In this document: positions 1 to 9,806 of the stretch, piece after piece
Layout of the letters: the number at the start of each line of letters is the position of its first letter
Position numbering within the stretch: the stretch's first letter is position 1
NCBI RefSeq assembly: GCF_000372725.1
Contig: NW_005199387.1
Coordinates: forward strand, 1-64,000
Direction of reading: 5' to 3'
DNA: 64,000 bases
Source of the DNA: Emiliania huxleyi CCMP1516
Lineage: Eukaryota > Haptophyta > Isochrysidales > Noelaerhabdaceae
The notes under the pieces: generated by a model
Told to the model about the DNA's origin: nothing
The model's database searches: none
The model's input: the letters and a program-made list of their open reading frames with translations, nothing else
Program-made: the position numbers and the translations under genes

Positions 1-1776
1 GGGGGGGGGGGGGGGGGGCTTGTTTGGTCGGTATCGGTCTCGTACGACTTTTTCACACCCGAACCCCCTGTATACCTGATCAAAAAATCTCTCACATCAC
101 GCGTGACACACAGGAACGAACCCCCAACAGCCACACCCAGCCGTAGATACAAAGCCGTAATCTGGACATGTGCGTCTCCACGTGGAGGACACGCTCAGTT
201 ATTACTTTTTGCCGTCATTTTTTTGCTAACACGGAACACGCGGGATTGTTACACGCGGCGGAACAAGAGAAAAAGAAAAAGAAAGCGCAAGGAAACCACC
301 GCAGAGTTGCGAACTTGCTCCTAGTGCCACCCGCGCAACCACCAGCCGTCAAGATGGCGCCCCTGCAGCCTCCCGCCTGCGGGAAGCCACATGAGAAATA
401 CATGCTGAAGAAGAAAGAGGAGTACGCGAAGAGTAAGACCGCCGTGGCTCCGCCGACGCAAGCTCGCGGTTTTGATGATCCGTTTGAGGTTGATCCTGTC
501 GATTGTCCTCTCGTCACTCGTGGACTAGTTGCAAATACGGGTGCTGTGATAATGACCACTTTTGATGTTTTTTTGTCCGTGTTGCTCCCAGCGCCCTCGC
601 CCGCGCTCCCTGAGGCCATGGCTGGTGCTACTAGTATGGGGGGCTACCTGGCTACCGCGAGAGCGACCCAACTCGTCGACATCGTCCGATGATGGTGCCT
701 CAAAGTCAGCCTCCGGAGGCTATCGTGGGGTCGAGCCGGCGGTAGCCGTGACATGTGGTTCCACCACCCCTCGCAGGCTTTGCCTCTCACCGCCACCGTT
801 CCCAGGCTGCCTAATGGGATGGAAAGGAAGGCTCGGCGAGCGTATAGAAGCGTGCTCGACCTCGTCGTGGCAGCCTGCACGGCAGCGCTGGCAGGCGCGA
901 TGAGCGTCGTGCCACCTGACCCGAGACGGGTCGCAGGCGTCGTACCGAGCGCGTCGAGACTGTGTCCTGATGCGCTCTGCACGGGTGAGCCACGTCGGCG
1001 TCAAAGGAGCGACGTGTGACCTGTCAGAGCTTGATCTCCGATCTCAGCGACGTCGAGTCGCCTTCGGTGGCGACAGCTAGGATGCATCTCCTCCGTCGTT
1101 TTTCGCGCGATGGCCCTGAGAAGCTGGCGCCGCACGCAGGCGGACCTTGTGTATGCGGCGAACGCTTAAAAAGTGGGTGCTCTACGTCACTTTTCTTAGT
1201 GATACAGGTCCTGGCTTTGGTTTCACAACACGTTTGGTCCTCGCTATGGTACGGCTCACCAGATGCGACAGGAGGGCTAAAATCCGGAATATAGACTGCC
1301 AAGAGGGTGCTCTAGGCCGCGAAGACACCACACACGGTCTCCCTACTCATGCGCGGCTAGCAGGAGGGTGCCAAAAATGAGGCGCGTTGTGAAACCGCAG
1401 CTGGCCCCGCCGACGGGTAGCACAGGTCATGAGTGAGGCCACGCCAGCTGCCTCGGGTGCTCTGTGTGGTCGGCCTGGACCTTGCCGCAATCCTCGAGCA
1501 GCGGAGAAGCACTGTCCTTGAAGTCCAGACATGCTTCGCCGCCGTGGCGCAGCGCCGCAGTGCGAGCGAGCACTGCAGTGCAGTGATCGCTTGGACTGCG
1601 GCACCCATCGACTCCCTGCGCTCCGGGCACACATTGGCACATGTGCCGGCGGCCTTGTGGATGGCTCGGACACGATCTGCACGACGGCGCGGCGTCGCGA
1701 GGCGGCCGTGTTGTGAAAACGAAGCTGTTGCGAAACCGAAGCCAGGACCTGTAGCTGAGCTTCATAACGTCTGGAG
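1..1776. other. Gene-poor left end
   Basis: The first 18 bases are all G, probably a low-complexity or assembly edge. Open frames here are short and overlap on both strands, and none shows a domain I recognise. A plus frame from 354 to 692 gives about 112 residues with a Lys-rich start, but it runs into the dispersed repeat at 528-614, so I do not call it a gene. The remainder is GC-rich unique-looking sequence. Confidence 0.5.
528..614 (+). repeat. Dispersed repeat, copy 1 (partner near 42764)
   Basis: About 87 bp matches 42764-42851 in the same orientation with a few differences. It begins GTTGCAAATACGGGTG and ends in CGCGCTCCCTGAG. Both copies contain TGCTCCCAG, which could act as a splice acceptor. 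The sequence around the two copies is unrelated, so this is a dispersed repeat or a captured exon edge, not a segmental duplication. Confidence 0.75.
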
Positions 1777-3223
1777 CTATTAGAACACCACTATGAGAGG
1801 GCTAATAGCGACTATTAGGGCGCTATTAGGGCACTATGAGAGCCTAATAGTGGCCCTAATAGTGCCCTAATAGTGCGGTACCCGCGCGACGCGCACTACG
1901 CGCGGCGCGGCAAGAGCGATGGCGCCGACTCTCTAGGAGACGGGCTTCCATGAGGCAACCACGGCGAACGAGAAGGTCACCGTGGAGTCGTTGAACTTGA
2001 CCGCGTGGTGACGTCAGGCTTGGTGGTGCTCTTCATCACCTTGACGCACCAGCCGCCGGCGGAGACGCCGGGCCACAGCGAGGGCGGCGCGAGCAGGAAG
2101 CTGGTCGTGCGGTCCGCACGAGCGCGGGTGTTGCCTGCGCAACAGGGGCACGGGGACGAGCGTCAGCCCGGCAGCTTGCGGCGGCGCGCGCGCGCGGCGA
2201 CGGTGCGCACGGCTTGGGAGAGCAGGGAGAGAGAGAGATAAGGCCGCTGCCGCCGCAGAACGCAGGATGTGGCTGCGTGCGGGGCGCGGCGGGCGCGGGC
2301 GCGCGCTCGGACCTTGCAATTTCAAACTGCGCACGCCCTGATCACGAACAGGATGCGGGCGGCGCAGAGATCTGCTGCCGCCCGGACCGCCGCCCGGGGA
2401 TGACCCAGGACCTCGCCGGCGCTGCGCCGGCGAGGGGCCGAAGCCCGGCGGTTGATCACGTTCTCCACACCCGCGCGCGCTGTGCGGTCGCCGTTCCGCC
2501 TCACATGCCTGCGGACAGCGCCGACGGGTGGTGAGGAGGGCGGAGAGCCGGCGGGCGCGGTGTGCCGCGGTCGCCGCGCGCTGGTGGTGTGCGTGCGGTC
2601 GCCGCGCGCTGGTGGGCGACAGGTCACCGAGGCGAGCGGGGAGCGAGCGAGGAGCACACTGGCCAGGTCCTGTGCGCGACTCTCAAATCGCCAAGTCAAA
2701 CAAGAAAAACACAACCGACAACAAACCCTGCAGTGGTCGGCATCAGCGCGCCGGGCGCCGCAGGTCGTGCTGCGCTTCGAAAAGCCGCCGGCCTTCCTCT
2801 CGCATCGTCTCGTCCAGCTGCGCCTTGACCGATGGCAGCGCAAGGCTTCTCGCCGGATCCGCGATCACCGTGGATGGACGCCAAGAAGACCAGCGCTGCG
2901 CCGCACGCCGCCAAACCAACACGCTGGCGCCAGCTCGCAGAGGGTTTCTCGCTGCACGCCAGATGGTCAGCGGGCGCCGATGGCGGCATGGGCGCGACGA
3001 GCTCCGTGGCCGGCATGTCGCTATGAGGCCCAGCTATTAGGCCGGGGCGCGCCGTGAAGCATGCGGCATGAATCGCGAAATCGCTAAGTGCGCATTATGA
3101 GGGTCCATTATTAGGACATCGGCTATTAGCACACCTAATAATTGCACTATTAGCCCCTCTGAGCTAATAGTAGCACTATTTGAAATCGCTATTAGCCTTT
3201 TCCTCATTATGAGGCTAATAGTT
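1777..3223. mobile_element. Putative non-autonomous DNA element with CTATTAG-rich ends
   Basis: Both ends (about 1777-1880 and 3100-3223) are packed with CTATTAG and its complement CTAATAG. The left end read forwards and the right end read in reverse both start CTATTAG and reach GGCTAATAGCGA about 30 bases in, so they form imperfect terminal inverted repeats with many subterminal copies. The interior is GC-rich (about 70 percent or more) and encodes no recognisable transposase. I found no convincing target-site duplication. A foldback or MITE-like element is the simplest reading, and the GC-rich interior may be captured host DNA. Confidence 0.5.
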
Positions 3224-3596
3224 TGACCAGTGTGGGACCTCTTCGAGTCTTCGTACGGCTCCAAAAACCGCTCCTTAACGACGACTACGCGGCCCGGCGG
3301 TCGATCTGCGCCTTCTCAGCGGTGGAGGGGATGTGGGCGGTACGTGCGGACCGCGTGGTGCTGCGATGGCTTGACGAGTGCGACTCCCAGCGTCGACTTT
3401 TCGACCCCACGGAGCCTCTGCTATTGGGGGCGGGGGGGTCTGCAGACCACCCGGCCGAACTTCAGAGTCGCGGTGCTCCTCAAATACGGCTCAAACGCCC
3501 ACGATGTTGTGGAGGGGACATATGTTGATGATCCCGGCCCGATTGGTTCGCTCAGAAAGCTTCTGGGCGGTCGTTAAGGTTCGCTCCCCGCAGCAA
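3224..3596 (+). repeat. ORF-bearing repeat, copy 1 (inverted partner at 52984-53337)
   Basis: This stretch is about 93-95 percent identical to the reverse complement of 52984-53337. One frame reads as a plausible protein fragment in both copies, with FVRLQKPLLND, RRSICAFSAVEGMWAVRA and RLFDPTEPLLL. That conservation suggests the fragment came from a real coding sequence, either a transposon ORF or a duplicated gene piece. I do not recognise the family. Copy 1 begins exactly where the CTATTAG-ended element stops. Confidence 0.7.
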
Positions 3597-4470
3597 AACT
3601 GACCCTAGGGATACCTGCTCGGGGGTATACCGGAACTGATCGTGAAATCTCCCAATACGAAGCGGTTTCGTCACACAGCATGGCGCTTAGACGTCCCTGT
3701 CAAGTTACTCAAAATGAGGCGCACGCAGGCGCCTCTTTTTGCTCGCCAGCCTCCGCTCAACGGCCGTCGCGCCTCGTCGTCCTGCCTTGCCGTCGCTGGG
3801 CGACTCGGAGCGCGATCGCCGCTCACGGTCCCAGCCCCGGCCGGCGCTGCCCTGGCTCCGCGGCGGTCGCGCTCGAACTTCCTCCCTAAGATGGGCAGGT
3901 TGATCGATCCACTCGTGGTCGATCTTTCAATTGCCTTGCGCGACGCATGATTTCGGCCGATGTCGTCGATGGGGCAACAATGGTCGATTGACGACACGGT
4001 CGGAGTAATGCTCTTCGACGTCGAAGCAGCAGACCGTATGGGCAGGATCATCAACTCGCTCAGTTAAAATTTGGGTCACGACGAAGCAGCAATCAGGTCG
4101 GCAGCTGCTATCGTTTAAGTCGACAGTGGCAACGGTGTTTGACACTGTTGATGAGTGCAACTGTGGCGTGCTTGCCACCCAAGCGAGTGTAGGCCCGACT
4201 CGCGTCGGGTGCTATTTCCTCATCGTCATCGCTACGGCGGGGGCGGGGGGGTTTTACCGGAGCACCGGACTACTCGCTGGGATAGTTGCGAGATCGGTCG
4301 ATAATCACGATCGGTCTCTCGGGCGCATGGTCGTGCGACGTCAGCGACTCAACCGCCAGTTGCCATCCCTTACCTTTGAGGTGATTCGAGGAGGTCTATG
4401 CGTGGGGTTCAGCTGAGCTTAGGCCGTTCCGGGCATCGACCTTCCATCATACTACCTCAAAGGTCGAGCG
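3597..4470. other. Intergenic, no gene recognised
   Basis: Short frames on both strands show no domain. There is a modest palindrome-rich stretch with GTCGAT/ATCGAC words around 3900-4030. I see no RNA gene or coding signal I can defend. Confidence 0.4.
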
Positions 4471-5415
4471 TGGGGAGGCTCAGCAGCCCACCACAGGGAG
4501 GTTTCGTCAGTCTCGGCGTCGCATCTGCCGCGCCGAGATTCGACGGACCGAAGGGGTAGAGGCTAGCGCTCTCGGTCGAGAGAAGCGCATTACTCAAGAC
4601 AATGATTACTACATCATGCACGACCTCGAGCGTGCAACGCCGCACAGTGCTCAGGGTTCGAGCAGGTGCAGGCGAGTGGAGGGGCCCCTGGCAGAGGAGG
4701 CGTGAATCCTTTAGGATTCTCGCCCGCTCTGCTGAGGGGAGGGGACGGTCGACTGGGCCGGTCGCTCGACCCGATTCTACTCTACTCTCAGTCTACCATT
4801 CATGGACAATAGTGTCTGTGACGGCGGTCACATTCACAGCGAGGTCAGTTCACAGCCGAGCAATCGATCCTGACACGCTCCACTTTCAGGGCTCGCCGCG
4901 GCTCGAGCAAGGTCAATGGCGATCGGCATCTTGCCAGCTGTGGCTTGCCCGTCTACCGCTACCGCGCCTTCAGATACAGTCGCCCCTCCCGCCCACGCCG
5001 GCGACTGTCTGAGGTGCAGTTGACATCTGGATGACTGCGCATAATGGGGTTGACCCGCCGCGCAGCAACCCGATGTTCACGATTTAGGTTTCCGTCGAGT
5101 GACGAGTCTCGTCCGAGACGTCTAGTCTCATCCCGCCTCGTGGCATACCTGTTCTAGTGTGTCATGGGTGTCCCAGTGGTGTTCTCGTGTGTGGGGGAGG
5201 CTCAGCAGCCCACCACAGGGAGGTTTCGTCAGTCTCGGCGTCGCATCTGCCGCGCCGAGATTCGACGGACCGAAGGGGTAGAGGCTAGCGCTCTCGGTCG
5301 AGAGAAGCGCATTACTCAAGACAATGATTACTACATCATGCACGACCTCGAGCGTGCAACGCCGCACAGTGCTCAGGGTTCGAGCAGGTGCAGGCGAGTG
5401 GAGGGGCCCCTGGCA
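4471..5415. mobile_element. Possible TRIM-like element: paired 223-bp direct repeats
   Basis: Positions 4471-4693 and 5192-5415 are essentially identical direct repeats, differing by one extra G near the start of the second. Each starts TG and ends CA, as LTRs do. The five bases outside the outer ends (gagcg and gagcc) nearly match, like a target-site duplication. The 498-bp interior has no coding content I recognise. I see no clear primer-binding site or polypurine tract, so a simple segmental duplication remains possible. The near-identity of the repeats implies a recent event. Confidence 0.45.
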
Positions 5416-5624
5416 GAGCCGCTCTGCGAGCGAGCGCGCTAACTCCCATTGCGCGGAGATACACTACGAGAACCGAAATCGGGACCTGAAATGACGTACG
5501 TCCTAGGACGGCCGACTATGAAAATGAAACCTATGCTGTGCGACGAAACCGAATCAGGTTATCCTGTATTGTGTATATGCCGTGTATGCGCTGGAGTCAC
5601 ACACAGATCACAGTGACACACCAC

Positions 5625-7493
5625 TCACAGCTCTAGCTTCAGCACCGAAAACGGCGGCATCGTAAAGTGCATCACGCTCTGCGTGGGGCTGAGGCGATGG
5701 AGCGGCACCGCCTCCGCCAAGCGCACTCGCGACGCGTCGTGCAGCTTCGACAGCTGCGAGCTGTCGGGGTAGATGGGCTGCCCCTGTCGGTGCCACTCCG
5801 CGAGGGGGTTGGCGTGCGCCTCGTCGACGCGGAACGCGCGGGCGGTGGGCGGGAGGGTTGCGTCGCTCCGGTGGATGACGGCGAGGCTGACGTTTTGCGC
5901 AGTGCAAGCGGAGCGGTTGCGGTGGAAGTTGGAGAGGAGGAGGACCACGTGCCCCTGGCTCTGGCCCGCTGCGTCCCATAGGCGCCGGCTCCCGCCGAGC
6001 GGCCCCTTGAGCGCGCCTCCGCCGCTGCCCTGCGGACGCGTCGCCAGCAGCGAGACGGTCGAGGAGCCATCTGCGGGCGAGACGTTTCCGGACACGGGCA
6101 GGCGGTAGTCACCGAGGGAAGCGAGCATCTCAAACGCGCGCCAAGCTGGCTTGCGAATGCCATGTACGGTCATCAGCCCGTAGCCGTTGTGGAAGGGTGC
6201 CGATGCCATCCACGCCTCCTCGAAAATGTCTGAGAAGCTCCACCACGAGACGAGGTCGACGGAAGCGAGCAGGCCGACGTTGCGGACGACAAAGGCGGCA
6301 GCGGAGGCGTCGTCTCGCGAGGAGTCGCCGAGGCCGTTGTTGTACTCGGTGAGGAAGAAAGGGAGGCCAGCCTTGTGGACAGCGTCGCTCGCGGAGAGCA
6401 CCTTGTGCGCGGAGCAGCCGGCGAGACTCAGCCGAGATGCCGCCGAGATGCCGCCGAGGTGCCGCCGAGGTGAAGCCGAGGTGCAGCCGAGATGCCGCCG
6501 AGGTGCCGCCGAGAGCGCCTTGTGCGCGAAGCAGTCCGGGTCGCGCGCCGTCGCGTTGGTGTCGCAGATGGGGGAGGTGGGGTACAGGTGGCTGCTCACG
6601 AAGTCCACTGGCGTTGAACTCGCGCGGCAGGCGGCGACGAACGGCTCCACCTCCTCCAGCGCCATCGTCGCCGGCCCTCCGACTCTCAGCCGCGGAGAGA
6701 CGGACTTGAGGCCACGCGCGCTGGCGTTGTACAGCCGCATGTACGGCTCGGGGAACGGGACGCCCCACAACTCGTTCCAAACCTCAAAGTGCCACTCGCT
6801 CACCGCGTCGAGGCCGTACCGACCAACGAGGTGCTCCGCGACGGAAGCGACGAGGCCCTCCCACTCGGCAAACGAGTCGGGCGGCATGGCGAGGCCCTTG
6901 TAGGCGCCGCTGCCGCCTAAGGAGGAGCCGAAGACGTGGTTGTGGAGAGCTGTGTCGGCTCGTCGGTGTGGCGTGGCGTGGTGAGCGGTGTGTTCGCACG
7001 GACGGTGCCTCCTCTGTCTCAGTGCAGTCTCCTAATCGTTTGCCGAACGCGTAGTCGCACGGCTGCTCGCCAGCTTTGCCGCAGGCAACAAGGGCAGCGG
7101 GCGTGAAGGAGAGCTCGACGACGGGGCGGAGGCGGAGGGCGTGCACGGCGTCGAAGACCTAGCACCGTTGGCTGCACGGTCGCTCGCATGTGTGCGTGCG
7201 TGTGTGCGTGTGCGTGTGCGCGCCTGGTCGACGTTGTAAAACTCGAGGCGGCCTTTAGCGGGCAGGACTCCCATATCGTCGTCGAGCAGGCCATGGCCGC
7301 GGATAGCGCCGAAGCCGAGCTCGTTCACCGCCAGCGCGAGCTGTGATTGCCAGTCGGCTCGCGTGCCCAAGAGCATGTGGCCTGAGCCGACACAGCGCTG
7401 CCAATTCTTCGCGAAAGGCTCAGCGGCAGCCAAGAGGTCGACAGAGGCTTTTGTGTTCGGAGAGACGGCCAAGAGCGCGGCGAGCACCAGCAT
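5625..7493 (-). CDS. Glycoside hydrolase family 39-like protein (beta-xylosidase / alpha-L-iduronidase type)
   Basis: Read on the minus strand, exon 1 (from ATG at 7493 to about 7228) has a hydrophobic start MLVLAALLAVSP, a likely signal peptide, then VGSGHMLLGTRADW and GFGAIRGHGLLDDDMGVL, typical of the GH39 N-terminus. A CA/GT-repeat intron follows. Exon 2 (about 7159-7030) carries VFDAVHALRLRPVVELSFTP. Exon 3 (about 6920-5625) has the acid/base region FEVWNELWGVPFPEPY, with the NE pair expected of this clan, then FVSSHLYPTSP and the likely nucleophile region PFFLTEYNNGLGDSS (Glu in TEY). A repeat-bearing block at 6394-6535 keeps the frame open but is best read as an intron. The product probably cleaves xylosides or uronides of secreted or cell-wall polysaccharides. 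Exon ends are inferred by homology. Confidence 0.8.
6394..6535 (-). repeat. Minisatellite intron flanked by exon duplications in the GH39-like gene
   Basis: GAGAGC(A/G)CCTTGTGCGCG occurs at 6394 and again at 6511, 117 bp (39 codons) apart. Between them lies an 11-bp-type repeat of GCCGAGATGCC/GCCGAGGTGCC words. On the minus strand both copies read CACAAG|G(C/T)GCTCTC. Splicing at that point removes the repeat and joins FAHK to VLSASDAVHK. Because the unit is a multiple of three without a stop, unspliced RNA would also be translatable, with a low-complexity insert. Confidence 0.7.
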
Positions 7494-7559
7494 TTCGTTG
7501 TGGCAAGGGTTCGGGCTCCTTGTCGCTAGGGGTGAGGTGGGTGGATCCTGAGAGGGGTT

Positions 7560-7800
7560 GTGCCCTTGGCACCGTGGAGTGCTGGGGGGGGCGACAGGGA
7601 GGATGTGGCCCTGAGTTATGTGTACGCCGACTCAGGGTGTGTGGCAGCCAGCTGGCTGTGTGTCTTGTGAGCTTGTTTGTGTCTGTGTGTCGCTCGTGCG
7701 TGTCGTCATCATCTGTCCAGCGTCCACCCATACCGCGTTGGTGTCCAGTCCGAGCCTGGCTGTTCTTCACCTTTCTACCTACCTACCTAGGGGTGTCTGT
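7560..7800 (+). repeat. Dispersed repeat family A, longest copy
   Basis: Parts recur in inverted orientation at 27175-27260, 41703-41835 and 47625-47690. Shared words include GTGTGTGGCAGCCAGCTGGC and ACCCATACCGCGTTGGTGTC. The 3' end carries TACCTACCTACCTA. Copies are truncated differently, as expected of a SINE or another non-autonomous element. No ORF or tRNA-like head was convincing. Length is approximate. Confidence 0.7.
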
Positions 7801-7834
7801 GATCCTGAGCCGCCCCTGCCCTGTGAGAGCTGTC

Positions 7835-8415
7835 GGGCTGTCGGGCACTGTCAGGCGCTGTCCAGGTTTGCTGTCAGGCTGTCAGACCCTCTCACTTCCA
7901 TCATACAATTATCTCCTCCAACAGGGTTTGCTGCAAATTTTCCTCACGGTATATGAGTCGCCCGATCTCGCTCGATTTCACAGCACAAACTGACTGGATT
8001 TGTAATGCTAAAAGTTGAATACGTTCAGGTCGTAGTCTCGAAAGGGGCGTGGGTGTGCTACCACCATGCGCAACAGGGGTGGGTTGTCAGGGGCAAGCAG
8101 GGAGCTCGATAGACTTCCACGTGGCGACTGAGCCCTGGCTGTCAGGCTGTCAGGTACTGTCAGGTGATCTGTCAGGCTGTCGGGCACTGTCAGGCACTGT
8201 CAGGTGCCTCTGACAGACAGCTGTCAGGTGCTGTCAGTGCTGTCGGGTGCTGCTGTATGCTTGTCGGGGATCTGGTGCTGTCGGAGCTGTCAGGTGTTGC
8301 TTTGTAAGATGCTGTCGGAGCTGCGCCTGTCAAAGCTGTCAGGCGGCTGCTGCTGCTGTCAGACGTAGCTAGGGCCGGGCTGTCAGGTGCTGTCAGGTGG
8401 TGCTGTCGGGGTGCT
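7835..8415. repeat. Irregular minisatellite of CTGTCAGG/GTGCTGTC words
   Basis: CTGTCAGGCTGTC, CTGTCAGGTGCTGTC and CTGTCGGGCACTGTC recur many times, most densely at 8125-8400. Unit length varies around 9-18 bp. No gene is supported inside. Apparent Ser/Asp-rich frames on the minus strand are products of the repeat. Confidence 0.75.
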
Positions 8416-8522
8416 CTCATCCTCTGACACACACCAGCCACACTTATGACACTATCAAGAGGAGACCCCAGCGAGTGAGAGTAGATCCACACAGCAGGAG
8501 CCCTAGATGCTAAGTCTGTATT

Positions 8523-8978
8523 TTGTGTATTTGGACTCAGGCTGGATACAAGCGTATTTGTGTGTACAAGCTCGCCGTCGCCAATTTGCTCGTGAGACGT
8601 ACCGTGCTGATTGCGCAAGCCCTCGCCGACGCTGGCGCGACCTTCATCATCGAGAATCCGCCAGACAGAGGCGACGGGCCGCTGTATCAGGCGAAGTTCG
8701 CGTCGCACGCGCCGCTGTGGCTCGTCCCCGAGGTGGTCGAGCTCGTCCAGCGGACCGGCACTCGCATGATCACGTTCCCACAGTGCGCACTGGGCTCGAG
8801 GTACCAGAAATGGACGTCGCTCCTCGTTTCGCCCGAGCTCGAGCCGCCCTCGTCCGAGCCTGCTTGCGCGCCAAGCGGCCGCTGCACGCACCACCCGCCT
8901 GATGTGAAGTCGACCGCCTGCTCGCCGTCAAACGTCACTATCTTGCCGCCACCTCTCGCGTTTAGCACGCGCGTCTGA
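8523..8978 (+). CDS. Methyltransferase-like domain fragment with ENP motif (probable mobile-element or orphan exon)
   Basis: From about 8580 the frame reads VLIAQALADAGATFIIENPP, then APLWLVPEVVELV, ITFPQCALGSRYQKWTSLL and, near the end, GRCTHHPPD. The order ENP..., LW...P, QC.(Y/L)G....K(W/P)T and a final C.H.H-like motif resembles a methylase-like domain I associate with algal retroelement and viral proteins. This is from memory, so the family name is tentative. No upstream exon with the SAM-binding region is visible, so this is a partial gene or relic. Its last third overlaps, antisense, the candidate gene at 8687-9202. Confidence 0.4.
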   Translation: MCIWTQAGYKRICVYKLAVANLLVRRTVLIAQALADAGATFIIENPPDRGDGPLYQAKFASHAPLWLVPEVVELVQRTGTRMITFPQCALGSRYQKWTSLLVSPELEPPSSEPACAPSGRCTHHPPDVKSTACSPSNVTILPPPLAFSTRV

Positions 8979-9202
8979 CTGCGTGGTCCCACGAGCTCCT
9001 CTGCCTCATTTGCGGGCTCGGCCTCGAAGTCCACCAGCGCCGACACAACCACCCTCGCGCCCGACCCACCCCAGCCTTTGATGTTCTTCGGCATCCACGA
9101 CCCTCGCTCGAGCCCGATGTCGAGCCGGACGCGCGACGACGTGCCTATGAGCGTGGAGGTGTACGAGGCGCCGCTGGCGACAGCCGGCAGGAGCGAGAGC
9201 AT
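8687..9202 (-). CDS. Conserved algal protein with a G-x-W-M-P motif (partial model)
   Basis: The minus frame begins at ATG 9202 with a hydrophobic MLSLLPAVASGAS and then reads VRLDIGLERGSWMPKNIKGW, GGSGARVVVSALVDF and KIVTFDGEQAVDFTSGGWC. The combination of an LDIG(R/L)E.G.WMP motif with W..SGAR resembles a family of unnamed chloroplast-targeted or secreted proteins in algae; I cannot name it. The conserved part ends near 8880, and the C-terminal frame beyond that is doubtful and probably spliced. An upstream exon may lie before 9300, where GGTGGGTAAG resembles a donor. Antisense overlap with the methyltransferase-like frame is unexplained. Confidence 0.45.
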   Translation of the reverse strand: MLSLLPAVASGASYTSTLIGTSSRVRLDIGLERGSWMPKNIKGWGGSGARVVVSALVDFEAEPANEAEELVGPRSQTRVLNARGGGKIVTFDGEQAVDFTSGGWCVQRPLGAQAGSDEGGSSSGETRSDVHFWYLEPSAHCGNVIMRVPVRWTSSTTSGTSHSGACDANFA

Positions 9203-9806
9203 ATCACCCAGGGGGCGTAACCCCTCGTCGGTGCCGGGTGGGTGCTACACGTCCGTTCACGCGCACGAGCTTCTTGAGCAACCCTTACCCACCTCACGGT
9301 CCGGCTGAGGCTTGGACCCACCCACCCTCCCTCCACCCCAGGCCTGGCTGATATGAGTGAGGCGAGGAACCCACACACCGACCGACCGAACCCCCCTCCC
9401 CCCACGGCCACGCCCCACCCAACCAACCACCCCAGGCTCACGGGGAGACACAAACCAAGCAAACGCACCCAGCCTCGCGCGGCGACGACTAAGACAGAGA
9501 CACGGATAAGCAGACGTGACCCAAGCGACAAAACAGAGCACGCGAGGGCCGCCATCTTGGACTGCGAGGCGAATGGAAAGCCTCTCATGCCACTGGGTGC
9601 GCAGGACTCCTCTCTCCATCTGCACATGCACACGCCTCCCAGCTCCCACATGGCATGATATTGTACACCGGGCAGCTGTGGACAGAGTTCACTCTCCCAC
9701 TCCGACCGAGCTCTCACCGGGCATCAGGACAGGACAGCAGTCCATCTCGTCGGTTCATCCTCGCCCCCCGAAGCGAGGGGATACCTCGCCAGCGACCACC
9801 GCGACC
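9203..9806. other. Intergenic between two minus-strand genes
   Basis: The stretch is rich in CCCACCC and ACCGACC words. Frames exist on both strands, but none shows a domain. It could hold an upstream exon of the 8687-9202 gene (around 9300-9400) and the 3' untranslated region of the kinase. Confidence 0.4.

Noticed and set aside
1-18. Poly-G at the window start as a G-quadruplex or telomere
   Set aside because: A pure G run of 18 bases at the first position could be sequence-end noise or arbitrary window cutting; no telomere hexamer is present.
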